From: Ehretia macrophylla
Taxonomy: Eukaryota; Streptophyta; Magnoliopsida; Boraginales; Ehretiaceae
Length of the DNA: 64,000 nt
Direction: 5' to 3'
NCBI GenBank assembly: GCA_037974665.1
Contig: CM075768.1
Location: forward strand, 12,143,001-12,207,000
Every line of letters begins with the position of its first letter. Within the stretch, counting starts at the first letter, position 1. Below the pieces are notes generated by a model that saw only the letters and a list, made by a program, of their open reading frames with translations, was not told the origin of the DNA and did not search any database. Positions 1 through 13,228 of the stretch are shown piece by piece. The translations under genes were made by a program, and so were the position numbers.

Positions 1-835
1 TTGTTAATAAGTAGGAACAATGTATTAAAACATGTTAATATTTTCATATTTTTCTTATTTATGAAGTTTAGACACAATGTGATAGTTTTTCGACTCCTAG
101 ATTGAACGTTTATTAACATTAACGCAATGTTAAGTGAGAACATGATAAGTTCAATTTAAACGACTATTGATTTCCTATGAGATTTCTCTATAAAAGTACC
201 CACGTTATTGAAATACAGACTAAATTTATTTTTATTTGAAAATTTTACAACTCAAGTGAAGTTTACTACGTTGTAGGTGCAATCAAAATTCAATTATTCA
301 AATTAAAAATGATAAACCTTGATTTTTTGTTGAAGTCCATAGGTTAGCAGTAGCCAATTGGCTACGGTTGGGCCACGGAAGAGTTGAAGTCCATAGCCCA
401 GCAGTAGCGGCTACTCCCAGGCTACGGACTTTGTTATTTTATTTTTTCCTATTTAATTAAAATATCCGTATTTATTTTTTTAAAATATTTTTTGAATAAT
501 ATATATAGTCTGTGGCCAATCCGTGGCTATTGGCCACTGCATGGCTACAGACTTTTTTATGAATATGTTTTGCCAAATTAATTAAATAATCCGTAGCTAG
601 TCCATAGCAAATTGGGCACGGCTAGGCTACGGAATATTATTTTTTATTTTTTTAATTAATTAAAATTATTTTCCGTAGCAAAGTTTTGTCGCCATTTCAA
701 CGGGGCCTAAGTTGGCTACTACTGAGCTATAGAATTTGTTGCCCGTAGCAAATCTGTAGCCTGTCAGTAGCCAATTTACTACGGAAAAAATCCGTAGCCC
801 AATTCTGTCACCTTGTGCGTTGTTTTCTTGTAGTG
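1..835 (-). mobile_element. CACTA element end with subterminal repeats (partial)
   Basis: The right boundary reads TTTTCTTGTAGTG at 823-835, which on the minus strand is the typical CACTA terminus CACTACAAGAAAA. From about 335 to 810 there are many variants of the subterminal motif CCGTAGCCAAT / ATTGGCTACGG in both orientations, as expected for transposase-binding repeats of En/Spm-like elements. Positions 1-330 are AT-rich with nothing recognisable and are probably internal sequence. No coding potential is visible, so this looks non-autonomous, but the left end is outside the window. Confidence 0.75.
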
Positions 836-836
836 T

Positions 837-3337
837 GAACCTTCTGGATGGGCTTTATTGCCAACATACTTTTTGAATATTTTCATGCACCTACAAGATG
901 TGAAAGATAATTACATAAAGTCAAAAAAAATGTTATTGAGTATTTAAATATTAAAAAGTTACCTTTCAATTGGATACATCAATCTAAATTGAACTGGACC
1001 TGCAACCTTTACGTCATCAGCAAGGTGAATGACCAAATGAATCATGATAGTGAAAAAAGAATGAGGAAAACATCTCTCCATGTGGCATAACAGTAATGCT
1101 GCACGAGACTTCACCTTTTCCATTTCTTCAACATTGACTGTCTTAGAGCATATGGCATTGAAAATGCTACTCAATTCAATTATAAGTTTTGTTACTTGTT
1201 TGGTCATAGATGAGTGTAATGCAACAGGAAGTAGGTCTTGCATCAAGATATGATAATCATGGGTCTTGAGAGAATGTAATTTTCTTTCCTTAATATTAAT
1301 ACCCCTTGATATATTTGATGCATATGAATCAGACACTTTCACATGTTTCAACACCTTCAGAAATACATCTTTTTCTTTCATAGTCATGGAATAACATATA
1401 GGAGGGAAAAACTCTTTTCCATTAGATAACTTCACAAGTTGAAGTTGTGGCCTTATTTCCATGTCCTCCAAGTCATGTCGTGCTTTTAAATCATCTTTGC
1501 TCTTTTATTTGATGTTTAACAATGTTCCAAGTACATTTTCGCAAACATTTTTCTCAATATGCATGACATCAAGATTATGGCGCAATGTATTGAACTCCTA
1601 ATAAGGTAATTTAAAAAATATACTTTTCTTTTTCCAAAATGCTAATTCACTAACATGATTGTTAACCCCCTTCATATGTTGCTCATCTAAACAATCATCT
1701 TCAATACTTGTAACTTTTGTTCTCTTTCTTTTAGAAGTAGTTGCCTTATTTCTCATATTTATCGTATACTCATCAATGAAACTAACCCCTTCTAACTGCC
1801 TTTTCACATCCGACCCAGATAATGTCTTAGGTTCCTTTCCTCGTTCCTCCGTCCCATCAAAATACTGTTTTTGTGCACGAAACCTGTACGAATCACTTAA
1901 TCAACGACAGTGCCCTAAATACCAAAATTTGCCCCCATGTTTTAACCACCTTGATTGCGTCTTATCTGCACAACATGGACATGCATATTTTCCTTTAGTT
2001 CTCCAACTTGATAAACATGCATATGCAGGAAATTTGTTTACTTGTTGCATCATATGTTTCTATCTCTTCCCACAATTGTTGTAACTCTTCAATAAGTGGT
2101 TGAAGAAAAATATCTATTTTATTTCCAGGAGACTCCTTTCCTGGGATGATCATTGACAAAATAAATGAAGATTGTTTCATGCATATCAACGAGGGTAAAT
2201 TGTATGGAATCAATATTATAGGCCATATGTTGTACACATTACTCATCAATCCAAAAGGATTAAAACCATCACTGGATAATCCAAGTCTCACATTTCAAGG
2301 ATCATAAGCAAAATTGGGATATTGATAATCAAAATCCTTCCACACTGACGAATTTGCAGGATGCCTTAAAAGTCCATCCTTTGTGCGACCCTCATCATGC
2401 CACCTCATTGAAAAAGATGTTTTCGAAGACATGTACAACCTTTGAAGCCTTTGTACCAAAGAAAAATATCTCATAATTTTAGAAGCTGTCTTTTTTTTTT
2501 TTTTTCATACATCTTCCATTATTCTCATTGTCTTCTTGCGATCGAGATGCATTACAAACATGACAAGATTGTTGTGATGCTCTAATACCCTTATACAACA
2601 TACAATTATTCGGGCATACATGAATCTTTTCATACTTTAGGCCTAATGCATTTGTCATCTTCTTCGCTTCATAACAAGATCTAGGCATTCACAATTGTGG
2701 ATAATGGTTTTTCAAGAATTCAAGAAGTCTATCAACTAACTTCTTAGTCCATTTGTTATCGCATTTTAAGTGCATTAACTCGACTGTGAATGACAATATT
2801 GTTGATTTGGAGCCAGGATAGAGTTCTTGGTTGCATTCCTCAAGAAACTTATAAAACTTTGAAGCTTTTTCATTACATACATTTTTCAGATTGATTGTGT
2901 TGCTCAACCTCAATATCAATATCTATATCAATATCATCCTCATCCTCATCTTCATTTATTTCTTCACCCTCTAAACTTTCATTTACGAAATCTGATCTAT
3001 CATGAATTCCGAAAGCATCCCTCACTAAATCATTCATATTATTATGATTTTCAAGTGAATTGTTGATTGATGGTTCCATATCAACAAGAGGTGGTGCATC
3101 TCTATTTCTAACAATCTCTCCATGATAAATCCATTTGGTATACCCACTGATCATTCCATGACATACTAAATGTTCTTTCACTATATGCCAAGATTGGAAT
3201 AAACAATTGACGCACCGAATACAAGGGCACAAGATCTTTGTCCTTGAATTATGAGTAAATGCAAAATCAAGAAAGTTATCTATTCCATTAATATATTCAA
3301 TGCTATATCTTGGCTTCGTAATCCAACTTTTATCCAT
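837..3337 (-). pseudogene. CACTA (En/Spm) TNP2-like transposase, degenerate
   Basis: Decayed transposase read right to left. The segment 2873-3337 starts with MDKSWI and matches the transposase-associated N-terminal domain (CPCIRCVN, WIYHGE), followed by an Asp/Glu-rich stretch. 2479-2919 has the TNP2 start (PRSCYEAKKM, CPNNCMLYKG, CHVC). 1995-2470 contains RLGLSSDGFNPFG and the region typical of the TNP2 core. 1598-1990 carries a cysteine-rich section (CPCC) and KRQLEGVSFID. 959-1471 matches the DUF4218 part (ICYSMTMKEK, HILMQDLLPVAL). A splice donor (GAAAGGTAAC) follows at about 960, and the next exon (MKIFKKYV, AHPEGSH) runs from about 895 to 837, where another CACTA end interrupts it. Frameshifts (for example near 2890) and several stops show it is inactive. 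The C-terminal DUF4216 part is missing. Confidence 0.85.
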
Positions 3338-3605
3338 CGATGGATTGTGCTATTGTAAGATGAAACAAAAAAATAAATAAATGTCAATAAATTCCCTTTT
3401 CTTTTCGTTTTCAATAATTGGATAAAACAACTAATTATTTGAGAAAACAAAGTGACAATAACATTCATAGATAATGACATGTAATTTAAATGTATGAAGG
3501 ACTATTACCAAATTAAAATTCATATATATGTGTAATAAATATATGTAATGATGATAACAATCATATATTATCTAGTTCTTATGAGGGCATATACATATGT
3601 GCATT

Positions 3606-3616
3606 TGTGTATAATC

Positions 3617-3680
<64 letters not shown>

Positions 3681-3691
3681 GATTATACACA
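3606..3691. repeat. (AT)n microsatellite inside a perfect palindrome
   Basis: About 55 bp of alternating AT is flanked by exact inverted arms: TGTGTATAATCATAATA on the left and TATTATGATTATACACA on the right. The whole 86 bp forms one hairpin or cruciform. It lies upstream of the transposase start in the CACTA element. Confidence 0.9.
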
Positions 3692-4235
3692 CACAAAAAA
3701 TAAGAATCAAATAGACAAATATAAATATACATGCTTATATATATGTGCATACAAGTAAAAAAGAGTTGAAATGAACTTGGAAGATGCAGATGATGGAGAT
3801 GATTGGTGGGGATAGTGTTTTCTGCAAGTTGTTGCAATCTGGGAGGGGTATATATATAAAACCTATGTTGGCGTTTCACCAAAAACGCGACTTTATATTA
3901 ATAAAACCCGGCGCTTCTACAAAAGTGCTGGTATTAAGAGAACTATAACGACACTTATGGAAAAATGCCGCTTTTTCTAATACCATATTGCGGCGCTTTA
4001 GGGAAATGCTGCTATTGGTCTTAGGGTATACCGGCGCCTTGGTCTAAAGCGCTGTCGTTATCCTATCCATAGTGGCGGGATTTTTTCCCGCTAAATACCA
4101 CTCGTAAATTGACAGCGGTTTGTCCAAAGCGTTGTTGTTTTAGAAGTATAAACGACGCTTTACCAAAAGCACCACAAAAGACCTCATCTATTAATATTTT
4201 TAGCTGCGCTTATTGAAGCGTCTAGACTTCCATAA

Positions 4236-4611
4236 AAAACGGTATAAATTGGTGGACCAAGTTTACAAAACTTGATTAGGAATGCCTAGAATATGTAGTC
4301 TACGTCTCTCATGATCATGCTAGAGAGATATACATGTTGACACTTGAATCATTACTAGTGCAAATTCTTTCTAGAAAAGTATATCACAATATGACTAAGA
4401 TTGCAATCATAAACCTCCTTGATTACATGACATTGAGATTGAATTACAATCATCTAGACATTAATCCTACAAGGTCAATTATCTGGACATTTAGTTATAG
4501 CCTTAGATATATGTACTAAGTAGTTGCCTCTGAGATAAATTCACTTATTTATAACAAATCATGAAACATGAAGATTGTAAAATCGTCAAAAGTGACATGA
4601 GGCGCATCAGA
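4236..4611. other. Unassigned AT-rich sequence
   Basis: About 375 bp between the CACTA relic and the LTR array. No gene, repeat or conserved motif recognised, and the short open frame at 4334-4519 has no recognisable protein features. Confidence 0.5.
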
Positions 4612-4616
4612 TAGAC

Positions 4617-7600
4617 TGTGATGCCTGAGAACATCACCATACACCTTATTAACTGTTGCATCCATTATTTGCGTATTTCTTCTGTGCTTTACTTGTTGTA
4701 TTCTTTGGTTACTATTCATTTTATTTTTCGACTACTTAATTTCCTTGAATTAGCATTTTTCATAAATCATATTAATTGTTTTAGGAATGAAAAAAATGTG
4801 CGTTTGAGCTAAATGCATTAGGAGCCTTTATTTAGGAAATAATTTGTTGAAACAAAGGAATAGTATTACGTAACAAAACTATGTGTTTCAATTAGCTATC
4901 ATTAAATGGCACATTAGGACTTGGTTCTAGCTAGTTAAACTCATCTTGGTAGTCAACTTATGCACCTAAACATAACCCCAACTTAATATATACTCACATA
5001 ACACTTTATAACTCAAAAAATACAAAAAAAGAGTGCAAAAGCTAAAAACACTATAGCAGGGCCGAAAATCAGCATAGGAGGAGGATGAGAGTTTTTTGAT
5101 CAACAAATCCTCATCCCAAGCCAAGCCAACCTAGGTGCAAGTGGTTTAGGGTGTTTAGTAGCCTCCTAGGAGCTCCTAAGCGCAATAGGTGAGGGATTTC
5201 ATACCTATTTTTGCATTTGAAAAATGTTGCTCTTTTCTTGAATTCATGGATTTACTATCAACTGTTTATGTAATTCTTCAAGATGCTTATGTATGTAGTA
5301 TATAAGTAGTAGAGACCTTATTTATGCTATTGTTTCATAGTTTAAACGGTTGAATTCGTTCGTTGATCGTATGGCATGAATAGTGATATTTTTCTAGGGT
5401 TTTATGGAATTGTGTGATATGGCTTGATTCATTGCTTCTAGTAGGTGCCTTAGATGTTCATAAAGATAGTTTAATAGCCACATGACGTTGAATTGCTCAA
5501 AAATTGGCTAACGCATGAAATATGCGACTTTTAAAAAGGGGTTTCGGGGTTAATGCAAATCTGGGTAAATTTGGCCATTACATCTAGTGTTCTAAGGCTA
5601 TATAGGTGTTATATATGCTTTGCTAAACCTCGGTTGAGTCCCGGTTAGGGTACTTGTAGTACAAACTCACAAGGAAAAAATTGAGACTTTTGTGCTAAAC
5701 ACGGGTAATTGGGTAGTTTCTAGAGTCCTAGGGGTGCCATAAGGGATAATTAAAAGTATGGAATAGCCCGCTCGCTTAACTAGAACATTAGCTTGTGTTT
5801 GGAAGAAAAATGGCTTGTGTTACAAAGGGGTTTTAGGTCAAACGTATATCCGGGTGAATTTGGTTGATATATTTGGTGTTCTTAGGGTAAGTAGGGACTA
5901 AATGTGCTTTTCTAACTCTTAGTTGAGCTTTGGTTAAGATACTTGTAGTACAAATACACAAAAGGATAATCGGGGCTTTTGTGGCTAATTCAGGTTAATG
6001 AATGATTTCAAGGGTTCTAAGTAAGCCATAATGTATAACTAGAAGATTAGAATAGTTAGTTGGCGAATCTTGAGTCTTAGCCTTCGGTTTGGAGTTAAAT
6101 GACTTAGGATAACAAAAGGAAAACTCGGGGTTTTCATGCTTAGCCTTTGAATTAGCTTTGGTACTTGTATATCTTGCCTTTACATGTTATTATATGACAT
6201 TGGTGAAGTTTCGTGATCATCGGTCATTGACCCCTTTGTGTTGGTATAGTTATTTTCATATTTAATACTTATATCTTGTTATAATGTTTATATTACTTGT
6301 ACTTTGTTAAGATCAAACTCTAATAAACATTGTATGCTAAGTGAGTAGGACTATAAGGATAACTCATTTAGTTATATGATTATTAATTATTGTAATTAAA
6401 GTTAAATTGGAATTTATAACTTATGATCTTAACTTAATTGTATTTGATGCTTCTAATATATCTTATGTTGTCTAATGATATGGTAAGGTGAACATTGTTG
6501 CTTAATTGTGTGTGGATTATGAACTTGTGTGAATAAGTGATTATAAATCTAGCTTTTAATGTTGTAGGGTTGAGTTAAGTAAGAGTTGAGTTGGAATTGA
6601 TATAGTTAATTGCTAAACTTATATGAACACCCTAGGGTTGTATACTTGAGCTAATTCGGGGAGTTGAAGTAAATCTGAGCTATTCTTTTAGCGTGCTTGG
6701 CTTAATTCTAGGTGAGGGAGACTTCATCCTTATGTGCATAATAGTTTATTTACTTGTACTTAGATTATGTGCACTTATTGTCCATATATTGTGTGTGAAG
6801 CCAGCCTACTTTGTTGTCCCTCAATCATATGTTTATTGATTTATTCTATTGTTTTCATTTTGAGTGCATTGCATCGTGGTTGCGCAACTATTTGGGCATG
6901 GTAGTGTCGTGAAAACCGGGTGGCATCGTGCTTGCCAGTCTACCTCAGCTTCCATGGTTGCCTAGTCCCTCTCTCGCTTGGGATGCCGCCCAGGGAGAGT
7001 TGGGTCATAGAATTTCGGGGTACATCCGGAGTACACCTACTGGAGTGATTGGGTATTTGCCGACATATTGATCGTGGTTCTTGATTGAAGAACAAAGTGA
7101 ATCGTATCCTTTTTAATGTGTGGTAACTTGTTGTTTCAATTGTTCTTTTGTTGTAAAATGCTTTATTTGTATAAGCTGTTGCATTGCACACCCTGGAAGA
7201 CTTTATCCCTCACTGAGCAATTGTGATTGCTCATACCTCGCTAAACAAGTTTGAGGTGGCGCGGTTGGAGGAATGACATTAGTTGTTGTGTGCTATTGCT
7301 TGAGATTGAAGTGTTTGCCTACTAAATTGTGGAAGATTTTGTTTGCATTATGTCTTGTTCTATTTCGTGCCTATAGGTTTGTATATATTTGGAGTTGTTG
7401 AAGAATTATAATAGCTAGGTTAATGTATGGCTTGAATGGTAGATTGTAATAGTTTATCCTTATTTTTATTTATACTGCTTGCTTGTGTGTTAAGGAAAGT
7501 TAACAGTTGTTTGGTTTTAGTTCATAAGAAAGTCTAATGGTTAATATAGAGTGGTATAATAAGCGGATTAAAAGAGGCAAGGTTTTAAGGATTGTGAAAT

Positions 7601-7854
7601 GCATGCTTGGGTGTGTTTTCTATGTCTTGCTTAAGGCTCGGTCGACCTTGAAGTTGGGAAAGTTAGAGCTGGAGTTGTTGGAGTTAGAGTTTAATTGTAT
7701 TGTTGCTTATATTGTGTTTACAGGTTTCCAGAATGTCCACGGTACAGGTAAGACTCTGTCTGTTTTCCCTAAAATATGTGTCCGGGTTTGAGATTGGGTT
7801 GAGAATCGCATGGTTATTAGAGCCCCTTGTCTCGTGAGGAAACGGGGCATTACA
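4617..7854 (+). repeat. LTR1 of the tandem array
   Basis: 3238 bp, TGTGATGCC to GGGGCATTACA, directly followed by the primer site at 7857-7868. Contains the TATCCCTCACTGAG motif with a hairpin at 7215-7232. In the segment 5957-6080 it agrees with LTR4 rather than LTR2, as expected if LTR1 and LTR4 are the original outer pair. Open frames inside it are not conserved and look like chance. Confidence 0.9.
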
Positions 7855-8932
7855 GGTGGTATCAAAGCTTAGTTAGCTCTCAGCTGGGACAGGGTCCTCG
7901 GCCTGTCGCGTAGTAACCCTTGCGTGTGTGCTTGTTAAGTGTGTCTTGAAAGTGTGTGCCTGTATGTGTGATTCTGTGTCTTGAATTGAATGTGTGCACC
8001 TATGTGATATAGTTATGTGTTATGTGTTAAACGTGTGCTAAGTGAAGTGAAGTTGGATCGAATTGACCTCGTGAATCGTTAGCTGTTTGAATTATTGATT
8101 GTAATGTATGTACTTGAGCATTTTGAATTAAGTTTTGTTATGAATTGAATTGGTTTTGTTATGATTCGCACTTGAATGACTTTGTTGCTTACATTGTGTT
8201 TTTAACTTCTTTTATAATCATGCTTGCATAATAGCTTAAAGAATGCTAATATATATACAATATTTTGGCATTCATACATAGCCCATCGATTGGTAAGAAT
8301 GACTTATTCCTCCCCTTGAAGAAAGGTGATTAGTGGCAGGCCTTCCAAGTTATGTGGACTAGCGGGAATGAGAGGCATTTGATCAGCCTTTAATTGGGAG
8401 TTGGTATTTATAGTTGGAGCATGATTATTGGCATTCTATTAAGGTGTTCTTTTATGCCCAGTGGTCATGAATGATCTTTTGGGGGTTCTATATGGCGATT
8501 CTCTGAAGCCTTTCCTGGGTATTTTCTTGTTGGACATTCTCCGGGTATTTTTTTATTGGCATTTCTCAAAAGATTTGGTATATGGGACTCTATTCAGCTT
8601 TATTATACGACATTGCCTACAGTGTTCATGCCTCGGTCTTTTATTGGTATATCTCGGCACTTCTAATTGGGAGTTCTCCTATGGCCTTCGTAATATTCAG
8701 CGGGATTCTTATTCAGATTTTTAAATGGTGTTTTCATTTGAGCCTCTAATTGGCCTATTCATTTGAGAGTTCTTAGATGGGTATAGTGGATTCTTCTTGA
8801 GTTCTTACTGGCATTTTTATTTAATACTCTTGCTCAGCAGCTGTTAAAGAATATCGGAATTTGACTTCAATTAATGTTGAGTTCTCTAGCAAGAAGAATT
8901 GCGTGGACGCAATTTGTTTAAGAGGGAGAGGA
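7855..8932 (+). mobile_element. Internal region A of the array element
   Basis: 1078 bp between LTR1 and LTR2. Starts with primer site TGGTATCAAAGC (7857-7868). Ends with the palindrome AATTGCGTGGACGCAATT (8897-8914) and polypurine tract (8921-8932). No gag, protease, RT or integrase motif in any frame. An 87-codon open frame at 8461-8724 is also open in internal B (12775-13020) but is hydrophobic, low in complexity and unrecognised. The last codons before LTR2 read KKNCVDAICLRGRGCDA, matching the end of the Gypsy pol at 49970-50020, so this is a deletion derivative of a coding element. Confidence 0.8.
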
Positions 8933-11900
8933 TGTGACGCCTGAGAACATCACCGTACACCTTATTAACTGTTGCATCCACTATTTGCGCATTTCTTCTG
9001 TACTTTACTTGTTGTCTTCTTTGGTTACTATTCATTCCATTTTTCAACTACTTAATTACCTTGAATTAGCATTTTTCATAATTATATTAATTGTTTTAGG
9101 AATGAGAAAAATGTGCGTTTGAGCTAAATGCATTAAGAGCCTTCATTTAGGAAATGATTTGTTGAAACTAAGGTATAGTGTTACGTAACAAAACTATGTG
9201 TTTCAATTAGTTATCATTAAATGACACATTAGGACTTGGTTCTAGCTAGCTAAACTCATCTTAGTAGTCAACTTATGCACCCAAACATAACCCCAACTTA
9301 ATATATACTCACATAACACTTTATAACTCAAAAAAACACAAAAAAAAGAATGCAAAAGCTGAAAACACTGTAGCAGGACTGAAAATCAGCATAGGAGGAG
9401 GATGAGAGATTTTTGCTCAACAAATCCTTATTCCAAGCCAAGCCAAGCTAGGTGCAAGTAGTTTAAGGTGTTTACTAGCTTCCTAGGAGCTCCTACGCGC
9501 AATAGGTGAGGTATTTCAAACCTATTTTTGCATTTGAAAAATGTTGCTCTTTTCTTGAATTTATGGATTTGCTATCAAATGTTTGTGTAATGCTTGAAGA
9601 TGCTTATGTATGTTGAATATAAGTAGTATAAACCTTATTTATGCTATTGTTTCATAGTTTAAATGGTTGAATTCGTTCGTTGATCGTATGACATGAATCG
9701 TGACGTTTTTCTAGGGTTTTATGGAATTGTGTGATATGGCTTGATTCATTGCTTCTAGTAGGTGCCTTAGATGTTCATAAAGATAGTTTAATAGCCACAT
9801 GACGTTGAATTACTCAAAAATTGGCTAACACATGAAATAGGCGACTTTTAAAAATGGGTTTCAGGGTTAATGCAAATCCGAATAAATTAGGCTATATAGG
9901 TGCTATATATGCTTTGCTAAACCTCGATTGAGTCCCTGTTAGGGTACTTGTAGAACAAACTCACAAAGGGGAAATTGGGACTTTTGTGCTAAACGCGGGC
10001 CATTGGGTAGTTTCCAGGGTCCTAGGGGGTGCCATAAGGGATAATTAAAACTATGGAATGACCCGCTCGCTTAACTAGAACATTAACGTGTGTTGGGAAG
10101 AAAAATGGCTTGTGTTACAAAGGGGTTTTGGTTCAAACGTAAATCCGGGTAAATTTGGTTGATATATTTGGTGTTCTTAGGGTAAGTAGGGACTAAATGT
10201 GCTTTTCTAACTCTTAGTTGAGCTTTGGTTAAGATATTTGTAGTACAAACGCACAAAGGGGTAATCGGGGCTTTTTTGGCTAATTCAGGTTAATCAATGA
10301 TTTCAAGGGTTCTAAGTGTGCTGTAATGTGTAACTAGAAGATTAGAATAGTTAGTTGGTGAATCTTGAGCCTTAGTCTTTGGTTTGGAGTTAAATGACTT
10401 AGGATAACAAAAAGGAAACTCAGGGTTTTCATGCTTAGCCTTTGAATTAGCTTTGGTACTTGTATATCTTGCCTTTACATGTTATTATATGGCATTGGTG
10501 AGAATTTCGTGAAGTTTTGTGATCATCGGTCATTGACTCCTTTGTGTTGGTATAGTTATTTTCATATTTAATGCTTAAATCTTGTTATAATGTTTATATT
10601 ACTTGTACTTTGTTAAGATCAAACTCTAATAAACATTGTATGCTAAGTGAGTAGGACTATAAGGATAACTCATCTTGTTATATGATTATTGATTATTGCA
10701 ATTAAAAGTAATTGGAATTTATAACTTATGATCTTAACTTAATGGTATTTGATGCTTCTAATACATCTTATGTTGTCTAATGATATGGTAAGGTGAACAT
10801 TGCAGCTTAATTGTGTGTGGGTTATGAACTTGTGCGAATAAGTGATTATAAATATAGCTTCTAATGTTGTAGGGTTGACTTAAGTAAGAGTTGAGTTGGA
10901 ATTGATATAGTTAATTGTTAAACTTATATGAATACCCTAGGGTTGCATACTTGAGCTAATTCGGGAAGTTGAAGTAAATCTGATCTATTCTTTTAGCGTG
11001 CTTGGCTTAATTTCGGGTGAGGGAGACTTCATCATTATGGGCATAATAGTTTATTTACTTGTACTTAGATTATGTGCACTTATTGTCCATATATTGTGTC
11101 GAGGGCAACCTACTTTGTTGTCCTTCAATGATGTGTTTATTGATTTATTCTATTGTTATCATTTTGAGTACATTGCATCGTGGGGCATGGTTGTGTCGTG
11201 GAAACAAGGCGGCATCGGGCTTGCCGATCTACCTCGGCTACCATGGTTGCCCAGTCCCTCTATCGCTTGGGATGCCGCCTTGGGAGAGTTGGGTCATAGG
11301 ATTTCGGGGTACATCCGGAGTACACCTACTGGAGTGATTGGGGATTTGCCGGCATATTGATCGTGGTTCGTGATTGTAGAACAAAGTGAATCGTATCATT
11401 TTTAATGTGTGGTAACTTGTTGTTTCAATTGTTCTTTCGTTGTAAAATGCTTTATTTATATTAGCTGTTGCATTGCACGCCTCGGTAGACTTTATCCCTC
11501 ACTGAGCAATTGTGATTGCTCATACCTCGTTAAACATGTTTGAGGTGGCGCGGTTAGAGGAATGGCCTTGGTTACTGTGTACTATTGCTTGAGATTGAAG
11601 TGTTTGCCTACTAAATTGTGGAAGATTTTGTTTGTATTATGTCTTGTCCTATTTTGTGCCTATAGGTTTGTATATATTTGGAGTAGTTGAAGAATTGTAA
11701 TAGCTAGATTAATGTATGGCTAGAATGGTAGATTGTAATAGTTTATCCTTACTTTCCTTTATGCTGCTTGTTTGTGTGTTAATGAGAGTTAACAGTTGTT
11801 TGGCTTTAGTTCATAAGAAAGTCTAATGGTTAATATAGATTGGTATGATAAGCGGATTAAAAGAGACATGGTTTTAAGGATTGTTAAATGTATGCTTGGG

Positions 11901-12143
11901 TGAGTTTTCTATGTCTTGCTTAAGGCCCAGTCGACCTTGAATTTAGGATAGTTAGAGCTGGAGTTGTTGGAGTTAGAGTTTAGTTGTATTGTGGCTTATA
12001 TTACGTTTACAGGTTTCCAGAATGTCTACGGTACAAGGGAGACTCCGTCCGTTTTCCCTAAAATCTGTGCCCGAGTTTGAGATTGAGTTGAGAATAACAT
12101 GGTTATTAGAGCCCCCAGTCTCGTGAGGGAACATGGAGTTATA
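8933..12143 (+). repeat. LTR2 of the tandem array
   Basis: 3211 bp, TGTGACGCC to GGAGTTATA (a mutated GGCGTTACA). Has its own variants (for example around 10250-10340) not shared with LTR1 or LTR4, and lacks about 30 bp near 9885. Hairpin at 11504-11521 after TATCCCTCACTGAG. Confidence 0.88.
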
Positions 12144-13228
12144 GGTGGTATCAGAGCTTAGTTAGCACTCAGCTGGGACAGGGTCCTCGGTCTGTCGGGT
12201 AGTAACCCTTGCGTGTGTGCTTGTTAAGTGTGTCTTGAAAGTGTGTGCCCGTATATGTGATTGTGTGTCTTGAATTGAATGTGTGCATCTATGTGATATA
12301 GTTATGTGTTATGTGCTAAACGTGTGCTAAGTGAAGTGAAGTTGCATCGAATTGACCTCGTGAAAAAGTTGTCTGCTTGAATTATTGATTATAATGTACA
12401 TACTTGAGCATTTTGAATTAAGTTTTGTTGTGAATTGAATTGGTTTTGTTATGATTCGCACTTGAATGACTTTGTTGCTTACATTGTTTTTATAGGTTCT
12501 TTTATAATCATGCTTGCATAATAGCTTAAAGAATAATTATACATATTCAATATTTTGGCATTCATACATAGCCCATCAATTGGTAAGAAAGACTTCTTCC
12601 TCCCCTTGAAGAGAGGTGATTAGTGGCAGGCCTTCCAAGTTATGTGGACTAGCGGGAATGAGAGGCATTTGATCAGCCTTTAATTGGGAGTTGGTATTTA
12701 TAGTTGGAGCTTGATTATTGGCATTCTATTAAGGTGTTCTTTTATGCTCAGGGGTCATGAATGAGTAGCTTCTTTTGGGGGTTCTATATGACGATTCTTT
12801 GAAACCTTTCCTTGGTATTTTCTTGTTGGACATTCTCCTGGTATTTTCTTATTGGCATTTCTCAGAAGATTTGGTATATGGGACTTTATTCATCTTTATT
12901 ATACGACATTGCCTACAGTGTTCATGCTTTACTCTTTTATTGGTATTTCTCGGCACTTCTAATTGGGAATTCTCCTATGGCCTTCGTAATATTCAGCGGG
13001 ATTCTTATTCAGATTTTTAAATGGTGTTTTCATTTGAACCTCTAATTGGCCTTTTCATTTGAGAGTTCTTACACAGGTATAATGGATTCTTCTTGAGTTC
13101 TTACTAGCATTTTTATTTAATACTCTTGCTCAGCAGCTATTAAAGAATATCGGAATTTGACTTCAGTTAACGTTGAGTTCTCTTGGAAGAAGAATTGCGT
13201 GGACGCAATTTGTTTAAGGGGGAGAGGA
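12144..13228 (+). mobile_element. Internal region B of the array element
   Basis: 1085 bp, closely similar to internal A throughout. Primer site TGGTATCAGAGC at 12146-12157, palindrome at 13193-13210, polypurine tract at 13216-13228. Noncoding except for the same short open frame as in internal A. Confidence 0.85.

Larger units (their letters stand above)
837..4235 (-). mobile_element. Degenerate autonomous-type CACTA element
   Basis: The TNP2 pseudogene is followed, on its 5' side (3860-4235), by many short GCGCTTT / AAAGCGC motifs in both orientations (for example 3889-4030, 4040-4060, 4115-4160, 4200-4225). These are the subterminal repeat block of this element and differ from the CCGTAGCC repeats of its neighbour. 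A clean CACTA terminus is not seen at about 4235, so the right edge is approximate. The left part is cut by the insertion ending at 835. Confidence 0.65.

Noticed and set aside
10998..11360. 120-codon frame in LTR2 with relatives at 15030-15311 and 45677-46078
   Set aside because: Falls within LTRs; it recurs because the LTR recurs, with inconsistent frames and no recognisable domain.
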